A stretch of DNA of 64,000 nucleotides from Taeniopygia guttata (taxonomy: Eukaryota; Chordata; Aves; Passeriformes; Estrildidae). The position numbers and the translations under genes are program-made. How positions within the stretch are numbered: the first letter of the stretch is position 1; each line of letters starts with the position of its first letter. Under the pieces are notes generated by a model, which saw only the letters and a list, made by a program, of their open reading frames with translations, was not told the DNA's origin and did not search any database. Positions 1 through 12,730 of this stretch are shown here, piece by piece. The DNA lies in the NCBI RefSeq assembly GCF_048771995.1, contig NC_133063.1, positions 22,631,063 to 22,695,062 of the forward strand, written 5' to 3'.

Positions 1-989
1 ATTAGGAATGGGAACCCAGATTTTATCTCCATTACTCTAAGAACACCTTAATAAGGCACTTTAGGAGCTGAGCACTAACATTCTCACCCTGCTCTATTGA
101 CTTTACATTTGAATACAGGCTGGTAGGAGAAGAGACTGGCTTTAATTTCTCCCCGAGTTGCCTGTTGCACTTTCAGGTTAGGAGTACACCTAAAATTCAG
201 CTAATCACTCTCTCTTATTCATGAATAGTGGAATCACTACTGAACTGACTTACAGAGACATCCTTTTTCTCTTTGTACCTTCCTAAGTGGTGCCCTAACT
301 AACAGGAGATTTGTGTAAATCACACAGAAAATCATCAAAATTGCGTAAATTAACATTCAATTCCATTATAAAATCTTCAGAGAAAACACTTGACAGGATC
401 ACTAAACAAACTGAAACTGGGAAGAGAAACATTCATTTTAGCACTGATCAAGCAAAAAAAAAAAATAAATCCTGTAAAAATTCCAAGTGAAAGATAAGGA
501 GAAAGACAAGAAGCAGAGGAAGAAAAAGGCCCTGTCAGATGCCCTGTGGAAGGTAACTTTGTGCCCCAGCACTGTTAGAGAATGTTCCATGCCATTGGTG
601 CAAGCAGGTGGAGACATAAATACTGATTGATTTGGGAGCCACAATCTTGGTAGTGCAGACGTAGTTCAATAATGTGACATGCTGGAGTTCCCTCAGAGCA
701 ACTGGGATGCCTGAAAGGAGTGAACAGTTCACCACAGCTTGGCCTGTTTGGCTGCTTTTTCCTTCTCACCCTCCTGGGGAGGCTCTGAGATCTTCTCTTC
801 CCTCATGGAAGTGCAGCTGCTGCCAAGGGAAAGGTCCCCGTACTGACTCAGTGTTCCCTTTGCTTGCCAGCTGTGCCTTCTGCCGTTCCTGTCCAGGAGA
901 GCTGCACTGCACGGGAGGAAGAGACTGAGGGAGAGCCTGGGAGCATCGGCAGCTGCAGTCCCTCCTGATCTAGTTCTGTTTATGGATGT
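1..989. other. No recognisable gene
   Basis: Mixed-composition sequence with only short shadow reading frames. I see no exon with paired splice sites, no RNA gene and no recognised repeat. Confidence 0.4.
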
Positions 990-1735
990 GTAGAGTTAGA
1001 CTTTGCTAGTTACGAGTATAGGGATATTGACATACGTAGACTGATATTTGTATGGGTGTCTATGTATGTATATTGTTATATTGATGTATGTATATTGATC
1101 TGTTTACATCTGTAGTTATATTTACACACTTGTACAGTTCTGTAGCTGTGTAGTTCTATTGCTGGGGTTGTATGGATTGTTTTATTGGTCCATTGATATT
1201 TGTATATTTATAGATAGGTTTCTTATGTGTGTATTATATATGTCATACATGTAATGAAATCCATAGTACATATTACACCTGTATATTCTTATGTATTTAC
1301 TTCTGTTGAAAATATATGGAGTTGCATAGTTCTAAAATTCTGTTAATTTAGTTCTGCATCTGAGATTCTTTTGAGAGGGATATTGATATTTCTGTATTCG
1401 TACATGGGCCATACACTTGTAGTAATATGTAAAAAATGAAATTGTTAAACTTCAATTCATATTTGTGTATATTGAGTTTTAGGGAGTTGCAATAAATTAA
1501 TTTTTTAACTGAAGCTGATATTTGTGTATATTTACAAAGCATGATTCTCAGAATAGATTAGATTTTTAACTTAAATTTATATTTGCATGTTTATACATTG
1601 GCAGCACAAGTGTAGCAATTTAAAACAAATTTCATTTTTAAACTTAAGGGGTTTTTGCATATTTGTACATTACTAGTGCGGGTGTAACTATCTGCAATAA
1701 ATGCAATGATTCAACTGAAAGAAGTATAGGTTTGT
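990..1735. repeat. Degenerate AT-rich tandem repeat
   Basis: The stretch repeatedly returns to variants of 'atatttgtgtatatt', often followed by 'tttttaactt' and 'acattg'. The spacing is roughly 70-80 bp in the second half (about 1430-1700). Copies are strongly diverged and the first half is more irregular. It looks like an old satellite or minisatellite rather than coding DNA. I inferred the period by eye. Confidence 0.5.
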
Positions 1736-2250
1736 GCTACCCAAAGCCATGAGCAGATGTAAATGCGGGAGGATTTTGGCCATGAAAATCTCCAGCCATG
1801 CCCAGCACATGCCTCACTTGCACTCAGGCTGGGCAAGGGAAGCGCAGATTTGGGATGGCAGCAGAGCCAGAGTTGGCTCAGAACTCGCTGCAAAGGCCTG
1901 CTGAGAACACTTTGGGAATCCACTGAGAGTAGAACTCCAAGCAGGAGCCACCTGGGGAGGACAAATCCACCCCCATCCCAGGAGCAGCAATTCAGGCAGC
2001 GCTCCAAGTGTCCCTCTGAAGCTCGTCCTGGAGACCAGAAGCCAACAGGGATCCTGAGCCAGCTCCACTGCCTTTGGCAGCACTTAGGCAAATGAGCTGC
2101 AGCAAGGGGGAGGCGACAGTGACTGTGACTGCTGCAGGCTGGGGATGAAGGAAGGGCCATGGACACAAGCGCTGAACGCCCCAGGCAGTAGTGCGCAGCT
2201 CCGCAAAAGGTGAAAGGCTTTGTGAACCTGAAGTTAGAAAGTTTTCTTTC

Positions 2251-2560
2251 TGTAATCCCCGAGCCTTCACCCCTCCCCTGAGTTATTCCCATTGGATTTG
2301 ACCCGTAATGTATTCAGGCTGGACACTGTCCCTATTGGCTTCATCTTTTCACCTACACCCCCTATGAAAACTGTAACCCGACACCTGCCCGGTGTCATTT
2401 GTCCCTGAGGGGTTCCAGCAATACAACTTTCTTCGAACTGCATACAGGTGTCCTCTTTTTGTCTCTTTGTCTCGGGTCCTAGTAGCGCTCTCAGAGCAGC
2501 GCTGCCCGCGTCACAGCGAGCCCACAGCTACCTGGTAATCTCGGCAGAGACCCAGGGGCA
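2251..2560 (+). mobile_element. Possible LTR fragment
   Basis: It starts with TGTAATCCCC. A GC-richer tract with pyrimidine-rich runs ('ctctttttgtctctttgtct') resembles the R-U5 part of an avian retroviral LTR. I found no clear target-site duplication or AATAAA, so boundaries and identity are weak. Confidence 0.25.
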
Positions 2561-5500
2561 GCAGCGTGCGCTGCTCACCACCGGCCACCCACGGGCGGCT
2601 GCCGGTGCCTGGGGGCCCGGGGCCCGTGTGGAAAACGAGCAACAGCCCCAAAATCCAGGAGGGTGCAGAACTGGGAAGCAGCGAGTTCTGACAAGCACTG
2701 AAATGATGGAAGCCCTCTGTGCGAAGTTCCCTGAAGGAACTCCCAGGGAAATGAATACTATAATAAGTAGTACCAGAATACACAAATGCAGTAACACTAG
2801 GAGATGGTCGATATGACCCACAGACAACAGCTTAGAAAAAGATCAAGAGGATATTTTATATATTCTATTTATTATAGTATCTATATTAAAATTTAAAATA
2901 TGTAGTATATAGATGATAAATTACATCTATGACATATATGATAAATTCATATGCATTGTGTGATACATTTGGATATATTTTGATAAGTATTTTCATTTCA
3001 TAAAGATTTGATATATTGCTCCAGCTTGGGAGAGTGAAGATGTTCTGCTTTCCAAAGGCTTCTGCCCACACAGCAGTCAGCCCTGAGTCTGTGCATGCAC
3101 ACCCACCCACTGTCCTTGCTCTTCTCAGCATCTCGGGGCTGCTGTTTGCACAGAATTAGGATGAATTTAACTCAACAGACCCACAAGTGGGGTGTCCAGC
3201 TTGTCAGGAACACTCATGTGGCAGGGCACAACAGAGAGCTCTCAAATCACATTATCACAGGTCCTTTCATTCCTGCTGGGCACTGAGGAACTCCTAAAAG
3301 CACCAGAGACACAGAAAAGAGGTGGAAAAAATTGGCACCATGCTACTGCTGGTACCCTCATGGAGGAAAATCTGCTGGGTTTCTTAAGGTTGTAGCTATC
3401 CAAAAACTAGAAAAACTGCTCAGCACCAGTAGCCCAATTGGGAATGGTTTTCTTGACTTGGCAATACTGGGGTTTTGCTCCCATGAAGGACCCGGGTGTC
3501 ACACACCCCAGGCCTTTTAAAGTCTCTCTCTGCTCTCCTGCTTGGGCCGCTCAGGATCCATGCTGTGATAGGTCTTTTTTTCTGTTGCTGATTGGCCCAT
3601 AAGTTGGTGCAGTCTTGGCCGATCATTTTGAGATTTTTGCTTCTTATTGCTTGGTCTCTCCTCCAGTCTTGATCAAAGCTGTGGCTGTGTTCCATGGTGC
3701 AATACTTCTAGAAGCTTCTCTGCCCCCCTCCACAAAGATTGGCATCTCCTCCCTGGATCCACTCCCCTTTTAGGTAAACACAACAGTATTGAGTTTTAAT
3801 ACAACTGATCACCTTACTTTGTACCCACAACATCCAACCCTGCACCTCACCCTGTTAACTACATATCCAGTTATAGCTTGTTACTTGTATCAACAACATC
3901 CCTTTTTATACATACATTGTTAACAACATTCCCCAAAAGTTTAAATTTTATTGTTTTGTTCATAACACCAGGGACAGCACCTTCCTCATTAGGCCCTGCT
4001 CTGCTCAGGAAGGTGACAGAGCAGAAGAAGCAGAATTAGTATTCACTTTTCCTTCTAGCCACTCTGCCACAGGACCTGTGTTCAGAAGGAATGGCTGTGG
4101 CTCCTGAGAGCAGCAGGGAACCCATCTCAGCCCTGCCAGGTACGGGGCTGCTTCTCCGCCCCTGGTCCCGTTGGGCGCTCTGGGGTGTGGGGAGAATGGT
4201 GGAAATTGATCCAGGGCTCTGGAGAGCACAAGGGTATGTTCAGCTCCTGCTCTACATGAGGAGTCTCATTTCTTACAAAAGTTTCTCTGTTATTACAATT
4301 CATCCTTTTGGGTATTTGACAACATGCTGGGTGTTGAAGAATGGGTAGGGATGACTTTCCCATTTCTTGAAAAATCCAAAGGAGATTTAATACTTTATAT
4401 AAAAATGCAAAGACACTAAAGCAATTCCAAATATACATTTAATTGATGAATATTTAAGCACCTTGTATTAATCTGAAAGCACCGATTATGAGAAATGAAC
4501 AATGCAAATATGCTGTCTTTCTGGTCTGGCCTTCAAAGCTCAAAAAGCCCCACTTCTCCTATGCCTACAGATCAATGATGAAATGAGCTGAAAATGTGCT
4601 TTTCCTTCTGCTGACAACTATGCACCACAACTGAAACCAATGCTTTAAACTCTTCAGTTACTTTTTGCTAATCAGCGCTTTCCTAGATCAATACTTTCTA
4701 AAAATTTTATATATATATATACACATGGAATGCTTTAAGTCCTTACCCTATACCAAAATTTTAAAAGAAAATTGCCTCAGCCGATAGTGTCGAACCATAC
4801 TAACATCTGTTTAAACCTATTATAAAATCAGCTGAGTGCAATTTCATTACTTAAATTTACTTGACCATAAATCATTTCATTAAGTGCTCCTTTTAATGAG
4901 AATACGTGGCATTGCCTGTCACCTCGGAATATAGCTTTTAAAAAGACATTTAGATAATTTAGTAAGACATTTCTGCTTCCTGTCATTGCATCCACCCTGT
5001 AGCTAAAAGTCTACCAAAAAATGAGAACCAAAAAACATCACTCTAGGATTTATGGCCATCTTGTAATTAAATAATTTTATTTGTGTCTGTTGATAAATTA
5101 TTTTTGAGTTTAATTTTGACAACTCAAGTAGGTTTTGTTAAAAACGAAAATAAAAAAAATCACTTTATCAGGCTAATACTAATGATTTCATTTTTTTATT
5201 AAGACCAAGCCTCATAAAAATTAGGGGGTACATTGAACCTTGTTTATTACTACCTCTACCTAAATATGACAATATTAGGACATCCTGAAATATGACTGAG
5301 GAAGCAGATAAATAATACAATAAAGACAAAGATGAAAAACCAAACTTAAGGATTAATGTCCACACACATGACCAACTTTTAACACACAGAGGACCTCAGT
5401 TCAGTTTGGTCATCTGAGTTTTCTGTTTCATGGCACAATGAATTTACTTTCCCACTGTTTACCTGAGATTTGCCTGTGCCTCTTTATTACTTTTGTATAA

Positions 5501-5990
5501 CAGAAGTAATTTTCTTTCCTCTCTTATGTCCAATTTTTAAATCTCTGGACAGTTGCATTTCTCTTCAGTGTAACATAGGATTATACTGCTGTGATTGAAG
5601 GAAGCTACAACACAGTTGTACTGCCAACAGCTCAAAGATGGTAACCAACTTCAGACATTCAAAAACACATTCCTTCAAAAGCCTCCAGATTCTAATTCTA
5701 ATGAAACCTTGCAGCACTAAATGCATCAGTTTGTTAATGTAGCAGTTATTGTCAAATAACATTGCTTTCTTTGGCTGTGTGCACAACCTGCTACTCTTTC
5801 CATCTTCTGAGCAATGAAGTCATGACATTTTCACCAAAGCGTCCACCAGAGTCTGGCCTGAGAAATTAAATCCCTCTCACCCCGAGCAGGCTGTGTTTCT
5901 TTTTCCCTGTACAACACACACTGGCCACCAGAACTACAATCAGTACAGTCCAGCACAGAAGAGCGGACAGGCTATATTTAAATCAATCAA
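2561..5990. other. No recognisable gene
   Basis: The sequence is AT-rich with only short, unrelated reading frames. There is a small (AT)n run near 4710-4722. I could not identify any exon, RNA or named repeat. Confidence 0.4.
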
Positions 5991-5993
5991 AAC

Positions 5994-5999
5994 TTTATT
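5994..5999 (-). terminator. Poly(A) signal of the RNF4-like gene
   Basis: Reading the minus strand, this is AATAAA (TTTATT on plus), about 120 bp beyond the stop codon of the RING exon. It is the first consensus poly(A) signal downstream and the natural mRNA 3' end for that gene. Confidence 0.6.
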
Positions 6000-6115
6000 T
6001 ATAATTGAATTCAGCAAAAATGAAAGTTTATACAGGAAGAACTATATAACAGAAAGAAACAAGTCTCTACTCTGCCTATTGGCCAAGATCCATCTCAGTC
6101 TGTCCTGAGAAGCAC

Positions 6116-6265
6116 TCATAAATAAATGGGAAAATATACTGCTGCACTGAGTTTCACCCTGCAGGTTGGGCATATGTGAGCAACCCCAAGGGCAATAGGG
6201 AGGCATCTACTGCAGAAGACATGGCCACATAGGGTTGTCACAAGCTGTCGTCCATGTTGCATCAT
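6116..6265 (-). CDS. RNF4-like, terminal exon: second half of RING and C-terminus
   Basis: This 150-bp exon codes 49 residues and a TGA stop. The acceptor is ...TTTCCTCCAG and the reading phase on entry is 0. It carries the RING ligands CGHVFCSRC and CPTC and ends in FPIYL. RNF4 proteins have the same order (NGR-L-V, CGHVFC, CPTC, short C-terminal PIYI-like tail). The conserved aromatic tail helps RNF4 dimerise and activate ubiquitin-loaded E2. Joined to the exon at 6575-6629, the RING has all eight metal ligands, so ligase activity is plausible. It is diverged from canonical RNF4 and is probably a lineage-specific paralogue. Confidence 0.88.
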   Translation of the reverse strand: MMQHGRQLVTTLCGHVFCSRCLPIALGVAHICPTCRVKLSAAVYFPIYL

Positions 6266-6289
6266 CTGGAGGAAAGAAAACCACAACAT

Positions 6290-6660
6290 TTATTGGGAGG
6301 AAAGAATTTGATTTTGCTGCTCAACTGCACCAGGCTCTATTTAGAGCATCTAGAATTAGAATTACGAGGGACCCACAGATCTACCAGTGCCATCTTGGCA
6401 AGGGCTTCTGCCTCTACATTCACCAAGAAGGGACTTGTGGAGCTTCACAGCAAGGGCTGTGCTTCCAGCCAGCTGCCCACAGCATCCCACATTATCCAAC
6501 GGACTTGTGCAGCTCCCCCCTTCTGGCTTTCTCCTCCCACAAAGCAGAAAGGACGACAACAGGTGGATCCTTACCTCTGAGTAAAATTCCATGCAAAGCG
6601 GACACCTAATAACAACTCCTTGCTGCGCACTAGAGGAAACAGAACTAGAAAGAACATGCA
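6290..6660. repeat. Intron segment duplicated at 10.31-10.77 kb (copy 1)
   Basis: The sequence from the 'caccaggc' region through 'aagggctgtgcttccagccagctgc' to 'aagcagaaaggac' recurs, diverged, at 10.31-10.77 kb. It marks an internal duplication of the RNF4-like locus that covers the intron between the two RING exons. Confidence 0.65.
6575..6629 (-). CDS. RNF4-like, first RING exon
   Basis: This 55-bp exon lies between acceptor CCTCTAG and donor GTAAGG. It reads (split codon)-AQQGVVIRCPLCMEFYSE. It supplies the first two RING cysteine ligands (CPLC) followed by M-x-x-Y-S-E, the arrangement found in RNF4. It enters at phase 2 and leaves at phase 0. It therefore joins the terminal exon at 6116-6265 in frame and accepts the acidic exons at 11699-11808 or 11133-11236, which both end in phase 2. 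Confidence 0.87.
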
Positions 6661-8185
6661 GCTGTTAATATAACCACACTTCAGTAGTTATTGATGTATA
6701 AAATCTCACCTATTCATACAACTGCACTGACTAGCCATGACACATTTCCTTTGAAGAACCCTGCTGTCTTGAAGTCTCTGTTTGCTGCATTTAATGAGGA
6801 TTTGGGGTCTCCCCTGCCCTGAGGGAAAGGGTGTCCTGGTTTTCACTAGGAGAAAGGTGCAGTCAGTCACCCTGCTCTGGGCTTTGAAGTAGCAGCAGTC
6901 TTTAGCACTGGCCAGTTTGTGTATGGCAACTTTGACTTCCAGTAGGTCATCAGTAACAGCTTTGTAACTACAGCATCAGCTGTCCTCTGGGAATTATTCA
7001 CCCCAGAATATTCATTCCAGGACCCAACTTTCAACTACAGAGTAACACAGTTCTGGCAAGATCCAGCCCTGGGAAGGAGCCTTTGGTCAATTTTAAATGC
7101 TGCAGCACTGGGCTATTTCAGCCTTAACTAAACAGAGCCATTACATTCAGTAACTGAGACACTTGAGACTGGAGGAACAAAGTATTCCTGTTTCATATTA
7201 ACCAGGGGTTGGGATTTGTTCACCTACAGACTTAACAACCAAAACTTAAGCATCTACAAATTCATTGGAAAAATGCATTATGGTTTAGAATTGTAGAAGC
7301 CCTTTAGGCGGCATATTTAAGGCCTGACAACTAAAAGTTCCATACTCAAGTTGTCTCCTACATTGCCTTTCCAAAAGGCTCAAAGCACACCAGCTTTATT
7401 AAAACCTGTGTCTTTCCTCCCACACCAAAAAAACACTTTGAAAACCTTATACCATAATTCTAATGTTCTTTGTCATCCCTAGTGACAAAGACACTTGGTT
7501 AAAATTAATCAGTCCAATGAACTGTATCTTTCTTATCCTGATGGAGTGCTCCTACAGCAGGACTTTCCTGTTCCTCTGCAGAATGGGAATTTTACTACGC
7601 AGGCAGCCAACTTGAACTGCAAGATTTCCATCACAGAAGCAAGCAAATCAGGGCTTGTGACATCCAGCACTGGCCATAAAAGCATGAACTCCACAGCTGC
7701 CTGTGTACAAGTCTACCTTGGGAAGAAGGGCTCCAGCTCCAGGAGAAAGGCAACCAGCTGGCACCGTTCCAGCAGGGAATTTTTGTTGGAATTTGCCCAG
7801 CTGTTCCTGTTGGCCCCGTGATGCCAAGCCACAGTAATTACAATGGAAGCATTTCCATATCTAACATCACTACTATGGCTTGTCAGAAAAAGCAAATGCA
7901 ATACTGAGCTATGGCCTGTGACAAATCCCCATTCCTTGCCATATTCCCACACTCGTCTCTAAGGCTCTATGCAAAGATGTACATCTGCTTTGGGCTGCTT
8001 TTTTCTCCCAAAATTCAAATGGTATCATGTGATCATCCTGCAACGTGGGAGAAGGAGGGAAATATGTAGAGTAGGGAAGGTGTCAAAGATAAATCAGGCA
8101 TAGCAGTATTACTAAGTCCTACACAGAAAAGAAAGAAAGGCACAGAATTCTGTGTGTGGTGGGGCATGAGGCATACATACTCTGA

Positions 8186-8330
8186 ACTTTGAGTGTCCTC
8201 CTCCTCTGCTCCCTGTTCTGCAGGGGCTGAGTCAGCCACAGGGGCATCATTAGCTCCTGTTCCATTACCAGGGCCATCCACCTCTTCCTGGCTGCTCAGT
8301 GTAACATTTCTTCTTTCCTGTCCATGCACT
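8186..8330 (-). CDS. Possible additional acidic exon of the RNF4-like gene
   Basis: Minus-strand ATTACAG acceptor and AGA|GTATGT donor bracket an open frame that begins HGQERRNVTLSSQEE and ends in an acidic run (AEEEDTQSSE). It could correspond to the linker between the SUMO-interacting motifs and the RING. The entry phase (1) does not match the exit phase (0) of the motif-containing exon, so it may be a non-functional duplicate or an alternative exon. Confidence 0.4.
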
Positions 8331-10309
8331 GTAATTTAATTTTCGGAAGTTAGATCTATTATTCTCTCTCTTCCTGGGGCTACCTCTGAAACAAGTTATA
8401 TAAGCAGTCAGCGATGGTTCCTATTTTAAATGGACACTATTCAGCTGGGTTAAAAACAATTTCAAACAAACTACTTTCCCAAATACTAAGACTGGACCCT
8501 TCCAGACATTGTGACTACTCTGCTACAACACAACATAAAATATTTGCTCTGTTCAGCCTACACACAGCTCAAAAAGGTGACCCGAGAGATTCTCAAGGAA
8601 GGTCCCTGGAAACTATAAAATTACTCGGAGCAGTATCCCCTTAGAAATTGCCATCATCATCTTCCTGAATTAAGGTAATTTGAAAATGGAGTTATATGTT
8701 ATGCAAAATGTAGACTATGTGAAAGGTTTCTTAAGGAAGGATGCTCTTTGTATTGCTATATTTGATCATTCTATACTTTCAAACCAAATCACCTGGGAGG
8801 GAGATTTATTCCATTAAATAGACAGCAACTAACAAACAAGCTCTAAGTGGGGAAGAAAAACAAATTCCTTGTTGGTAGAATTGCCTTGTAAAGGTTCAGG
8901 GCTTGACATGCTTGAAGGAGCTCAGATTTGGGGAAGGGTTAACAAAGCTTGGGGAGAAGGATGCCCACTGAGAGTGGACACAAAAAATGCAGAATTGAGG
9001 GGCCAAAAGGACATCTGGCACAACTCCCAAGATAAGGAAGGGGCTAAGAAACCCAACTGTCCTGAAAGCAGCTCTGACTGGTAGAAAATAATTGCTGCAG
9101 GGGGAGATTGCAACCCCCGACTCATGGAGCAGCAGCTCAAGGAACTCCCCAGCCCAAAAGAAGAGGGAGACTGAGCAATGGACCAAGTGGACTAATTAAA
9201 GTGAGAAATAAGACAATCATTTATCAAAAGAAGAGAGAATATGAGCTAAGGAGATAACCATGTCACTTGTAATGCTAATTTATTTGTTTGATAAAATCTA
9301 TAAATAATAGGAGTTATTTTGATAGTGGGTGTGTCTGATTTGTGAAATACCACTGTGCACCCAGACTGGTGAAACACTGAAATAAACAACCAATGTGTCT
9401 CTCAAGTGTAGGATTATTTACCTGTCACACCCAAGTAACAAATCAAATTTTTCTGGACAACATATTGACCGAGTCACAGGGAGAACCATTCTTAATGGCC
9501 TGCTCTGTAACAGCAAAAGGGTCAAGAAATGCTTTTTAACTCTCAGAAACCGCAGGCAGCGATGACCTCTGAAACTCCAGTGTCCATGTAACACTAATCA
9601 ATCACTAATCAATTAAAACTGCAGAAAGTGTTACCAAATTAAAGTTCCTTCCGCGTAAGTATTCAGCTACAATTTTTATTGCAGGGATTTCCCACTATGA
9701 CTGACAGAGGCCACCACCACACATTGAATCCGTTCTCTAAGACATTGGCCAGAGGCTTTAGCCCTGTCCCTTGCCTTTTGCTAAAAGCAGTTTCAATCCC
9801 TGCTGCTCGACTTTCTTGGGAAAGTACAACAAAACTATCACATTTTAGATAAAAGTCCATTACCTACTGTAAAACATCAACTCACCTTCAAGAAGCTTCC
9901 ACTGATGCACATGGGAAGGGAGAGAAAAGAAGATACAATTAGATTTGGTGAGCCCCCCTGGTGCTGCACACAAACCCCAGCTCAGAAAGCAGTTACAGCA
10001 GAGGAGGAGAGCAAGGGTAGGGGATCACTCTCTAAGTTTGCCTAAGAGCATCCAAAGCAGTAGCACAAAGAGCCGCTGCCCTGAAAAGCAAAGAAGTGGG
10101 TGCTGCTGATTCTGCTCTCATTGCTGCAACAGGGTACAGGGGCAGCTTAGGAACCCCCTGAACACCCTCCTCCCCTGTTCCTGTTTCCTATTTGGATTTG
10201 ACCTGGCGCTGTTTTTATTTCCCTCATTCTCCCAAAACTGGCAAATGCTGCTATGATAACCTTAACACTTCACGTTAGATGAACAGCTACTGAAGAAAGG
10301 AAGCCACAA

Positions 10310-10770
10310 CAGAAATCTGGGAGTAAAGAATTCCACTTTGCTGTTCTATTGGCACCAGGCAAACTGGACTTGGGCTATGTGCAGTCTTTCAGACAATGCT
10401 ATGAAACTATAAGGAACACACAGAGCTGCCAGTGCCATCCTGGCGAGGGCTTCTCCCTCTGTGGACACCACCAAGAAAGGACTTGGAGAGATTGGCAAGT
10501 TGGAGCTTCCCAACAAGGGCTGTGCTTCCAGCCAGCTGCATGTGGCATCCCACCTAGGACAACTGAGGAGACAGAGTGGCAGCTGAGACAGAGGCGGAGC
10601 TCCCACTCTGTCTCCTCCCCTGCCACAAAGCAGAAAGGACAAGAACATGTGATAAGAACATCATGCTTACATCTGTAATGTCATCCTGCCATGTCGGAGG
10701 ACTCTCAAAACGATCTGGCCATTCATCAGAGTTAATAGAACGAGAAGAATATGCAGCTGTCAATTTCACA
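10310..10770. repeat. Duplicated intron segment (copy 2 of 6.29-6.66 kb)
   Basis: It is a diverged copy of 6290-6660. Where copy 1 has the RING exon, this copy has a different open stretch (SDEWPDRFESPPTWQDDITD on minus) before a GTAAGC, and the RING cysteines are absent. This indicates partial duplication and loss of the exon, or an unrelated sequence there. Confidence 0.55.
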
Positions 10771-11132
10771 GTGCAAAGAGAGATACCAATACATAAAATT
10801 GCAAAAACAGAAATAACCCCTCATTCTGATTTAGCAACCTTCCAGCCCAGAAACACACCAGTGCAAGAGCTTTCATGTACTGCAAGCATTACAGTGTATT
10901 GCAATCCATCATTTAAGAAACATTCATTAATGACTTCCTGAATGGAGAAGAAAGGTTTCTCTGGGATTTTGCTTTATTGTTGGGGTTTTTTTTCCCATTA
11001 GTTCCCTTCCAGACAGGCCACTATGGTTCAAATCAGATTCCATCACACAGAATCAAGCAGTTTGGCAAAAAAACCTGTGCCTACTGAATCTCAGAAATTA
11101 CACTTTGGAGAGACACTTCATCAGTCACATAC

Positions 11133-11236
11133 TCATCGTTATCTCTTGGTTCCTTTTCATGGTTACTCACCCATAGCTCTGCTGAATTCTCTGTGTCACT
11201 GGAGCCATGTGGGTGCTGCTGGCTCTGCTCCTTGTC
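11133..11236 (-). CDS. RNF4-like, duplicate acidic exon (alternative to 11699-11808)
   Basis: This 104-bp exon enters in phase 0 (GTGCAG acceptor) and leaves in phase 2 (GATGA|GTATGT). It begins DKEQSQQHPHGSSDTENSAE and ends EKEPRDND. It is clearly a paralogue of the exon at 11699-11808 (DRQQSQQQPHLSRASENSAE). Both have the same entry and exit phases, but including both in series would break the frame. Mutually exclusive use, or a dead duplicate, is likely. Confidence 0.5.
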
Positions 11237-11698
11237 CTGCACCTGTGAGTTGTCACCCTCCCTCATTGGAGGACTAGCAGGACCTGCTGACCATGCACTA
11301 GAGGGAATCAGAAAGAACATGCAGCCATTTGAAGGTGAAGCCAATAATCTCACTGCAGACAGAGAGTTACCAACATGTAATACCTATTCTGATGAAGCAA
11401 AATCCCAGCCCAGTACCACAACTGTTCCCCAAGCTGCTATGTACTGCAAGCATTTCAGCATATATCAAGCCACACTGTAACAAATATTCAACCATGACAG
11501 CATGAAAAGAAAAGAAAGGTTTCCGCTGGATTTTGCTTTGTGTTTGTTTGGATTCTTTTGCTTACTTCTCTGCCAGGCCACTATATTCCTGGCCAGAAGT
11601 TTCTGCACAGACTTCAGCAGAACCCAGAAGCTTGGAAAAACCTGTTCCTACTATATACCAGAAATTAGAATTTAGAGAGATATCTTACTCTCACATAC

Positions 11699-11808
11699 CC
11701 ACTATCTCCTGGTTCCTCTTCATCATCTTCATCATTCCTTGCCAGTGGCTCAGCTGAATTCTCTGATGCTCTGGAAAGATGTGGCTGCTGCTGGCTCTGC
11801 TGCCTGTC
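11699..11808 (-). CDS. RNF4-like, acidic linker exon
   Basis: This 110-bp exon has acceptor CCATTTCAG and donor GTATGT, entering in phase 0 and leaving in phase 2. It begins DRQQSQQQPHLSRASENSAE and ends NDEDDEEEPGDS. It lies between the SUMO-interacting-motif exon and the RING exon and joins both in frame. Canonical RNF4 also has a low-complexity acidic/serine linker here. The function is probably a spacer. Confidence 0.65.
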
Positions 11809-12650
11809 CTGAAATGGGGTAGAAATGCAACCACCACTTAGGAACCACCTGAACACTGTACTTCCTGCATCCCTATTTCAGTTCCCTAATTGGATTTGAG
11901 ATGGAGCCATGTCTTTCTCTCTCCCCCAAACTGGCAATTTCACCTGTGATAGCCTGAGCACTACTTATATGAACAGCTACTGAAGAGGAAAAAACCCTGT
12001 ACCCAAACCTGCTCTTGCATTTCGTGCACGTGGAGCTGGGTCATGCAAGTTCTGCTGTAAAATTTCAGGCCTTTTCTTTGCAAAGGTTCAGGAACAACCC
12101 CATCAGGATATAACTACTGTGCTATGTTTTCTGCATGTTTCTGTTTTGCACAGCAGCAGTGACAACCCAAATTTGAGCAGATACACGGCACTGTGGGCTG
12201 GATCCAAGCATATTCTTACCAAATAGCAGGGGGAAATGAAAAAATACTAAATGTGACCCTTTTAAAGACTTCTTGGAATAAGAAACAAAATTATTGTGTA
12301 CCCCAGTCAACCGCACTTGCATTTTACACCTCAGTGACAGAGGTACCTTAAACTGATGTTGCAGCTAAAACGCTTCTTCCTTGGGAAGTCAAAGACTTCC
12401 TGTGCTCTCCTATAAATCACAGAAGCAATAACCTTTAAGGTTGCTCACCCACTCTCTGCAAGGAGTTCTCAGGCATGCTGATATGTTCATGAGTGTGTTT
12501 GTGGCTGACTGGGAACTGCTGACTAAACTGTGGCAAATCACAGCCATCATTCAACCTTTGAGGCCAGGGTACTCAGTAAGATTTCAGAAGACAGGCAAGA
12601 AAAGTAATTTGAATGCAAGATGCTGAGGAGTGTGCCAGTCATTACTTACC

Positions 12651-12730
12651 ACAGGAGACTCATCATCACTGATAGTGATGACTTCAGGCTCAGAAGAGTC
12701 ACCTGTGAGATCTATGACTTCTACACCAGC
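12651..12730 (-). CDS. RNF4-like, SUMO-interacting-motif exon
   Basis: The exon is about 80 bp; I could not count it to the last base. It has acceptor TCTCTTTTCAG and donor GTAAGT. It reads AGVEVIDLTGDSSEPEVITI followed by SDDE. VIDLT and VITIS-DDE are hydrophobic cores flanked by acidic/serine residues, the hallmark of SUMO-interacting motifs. They sit where RNF4 has its tandem motifs. With the RING this implies a SUMO-targeted ubiquitin ligase acting on poly-SUMOylated nuclear proteins. Confidence 0.78.
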
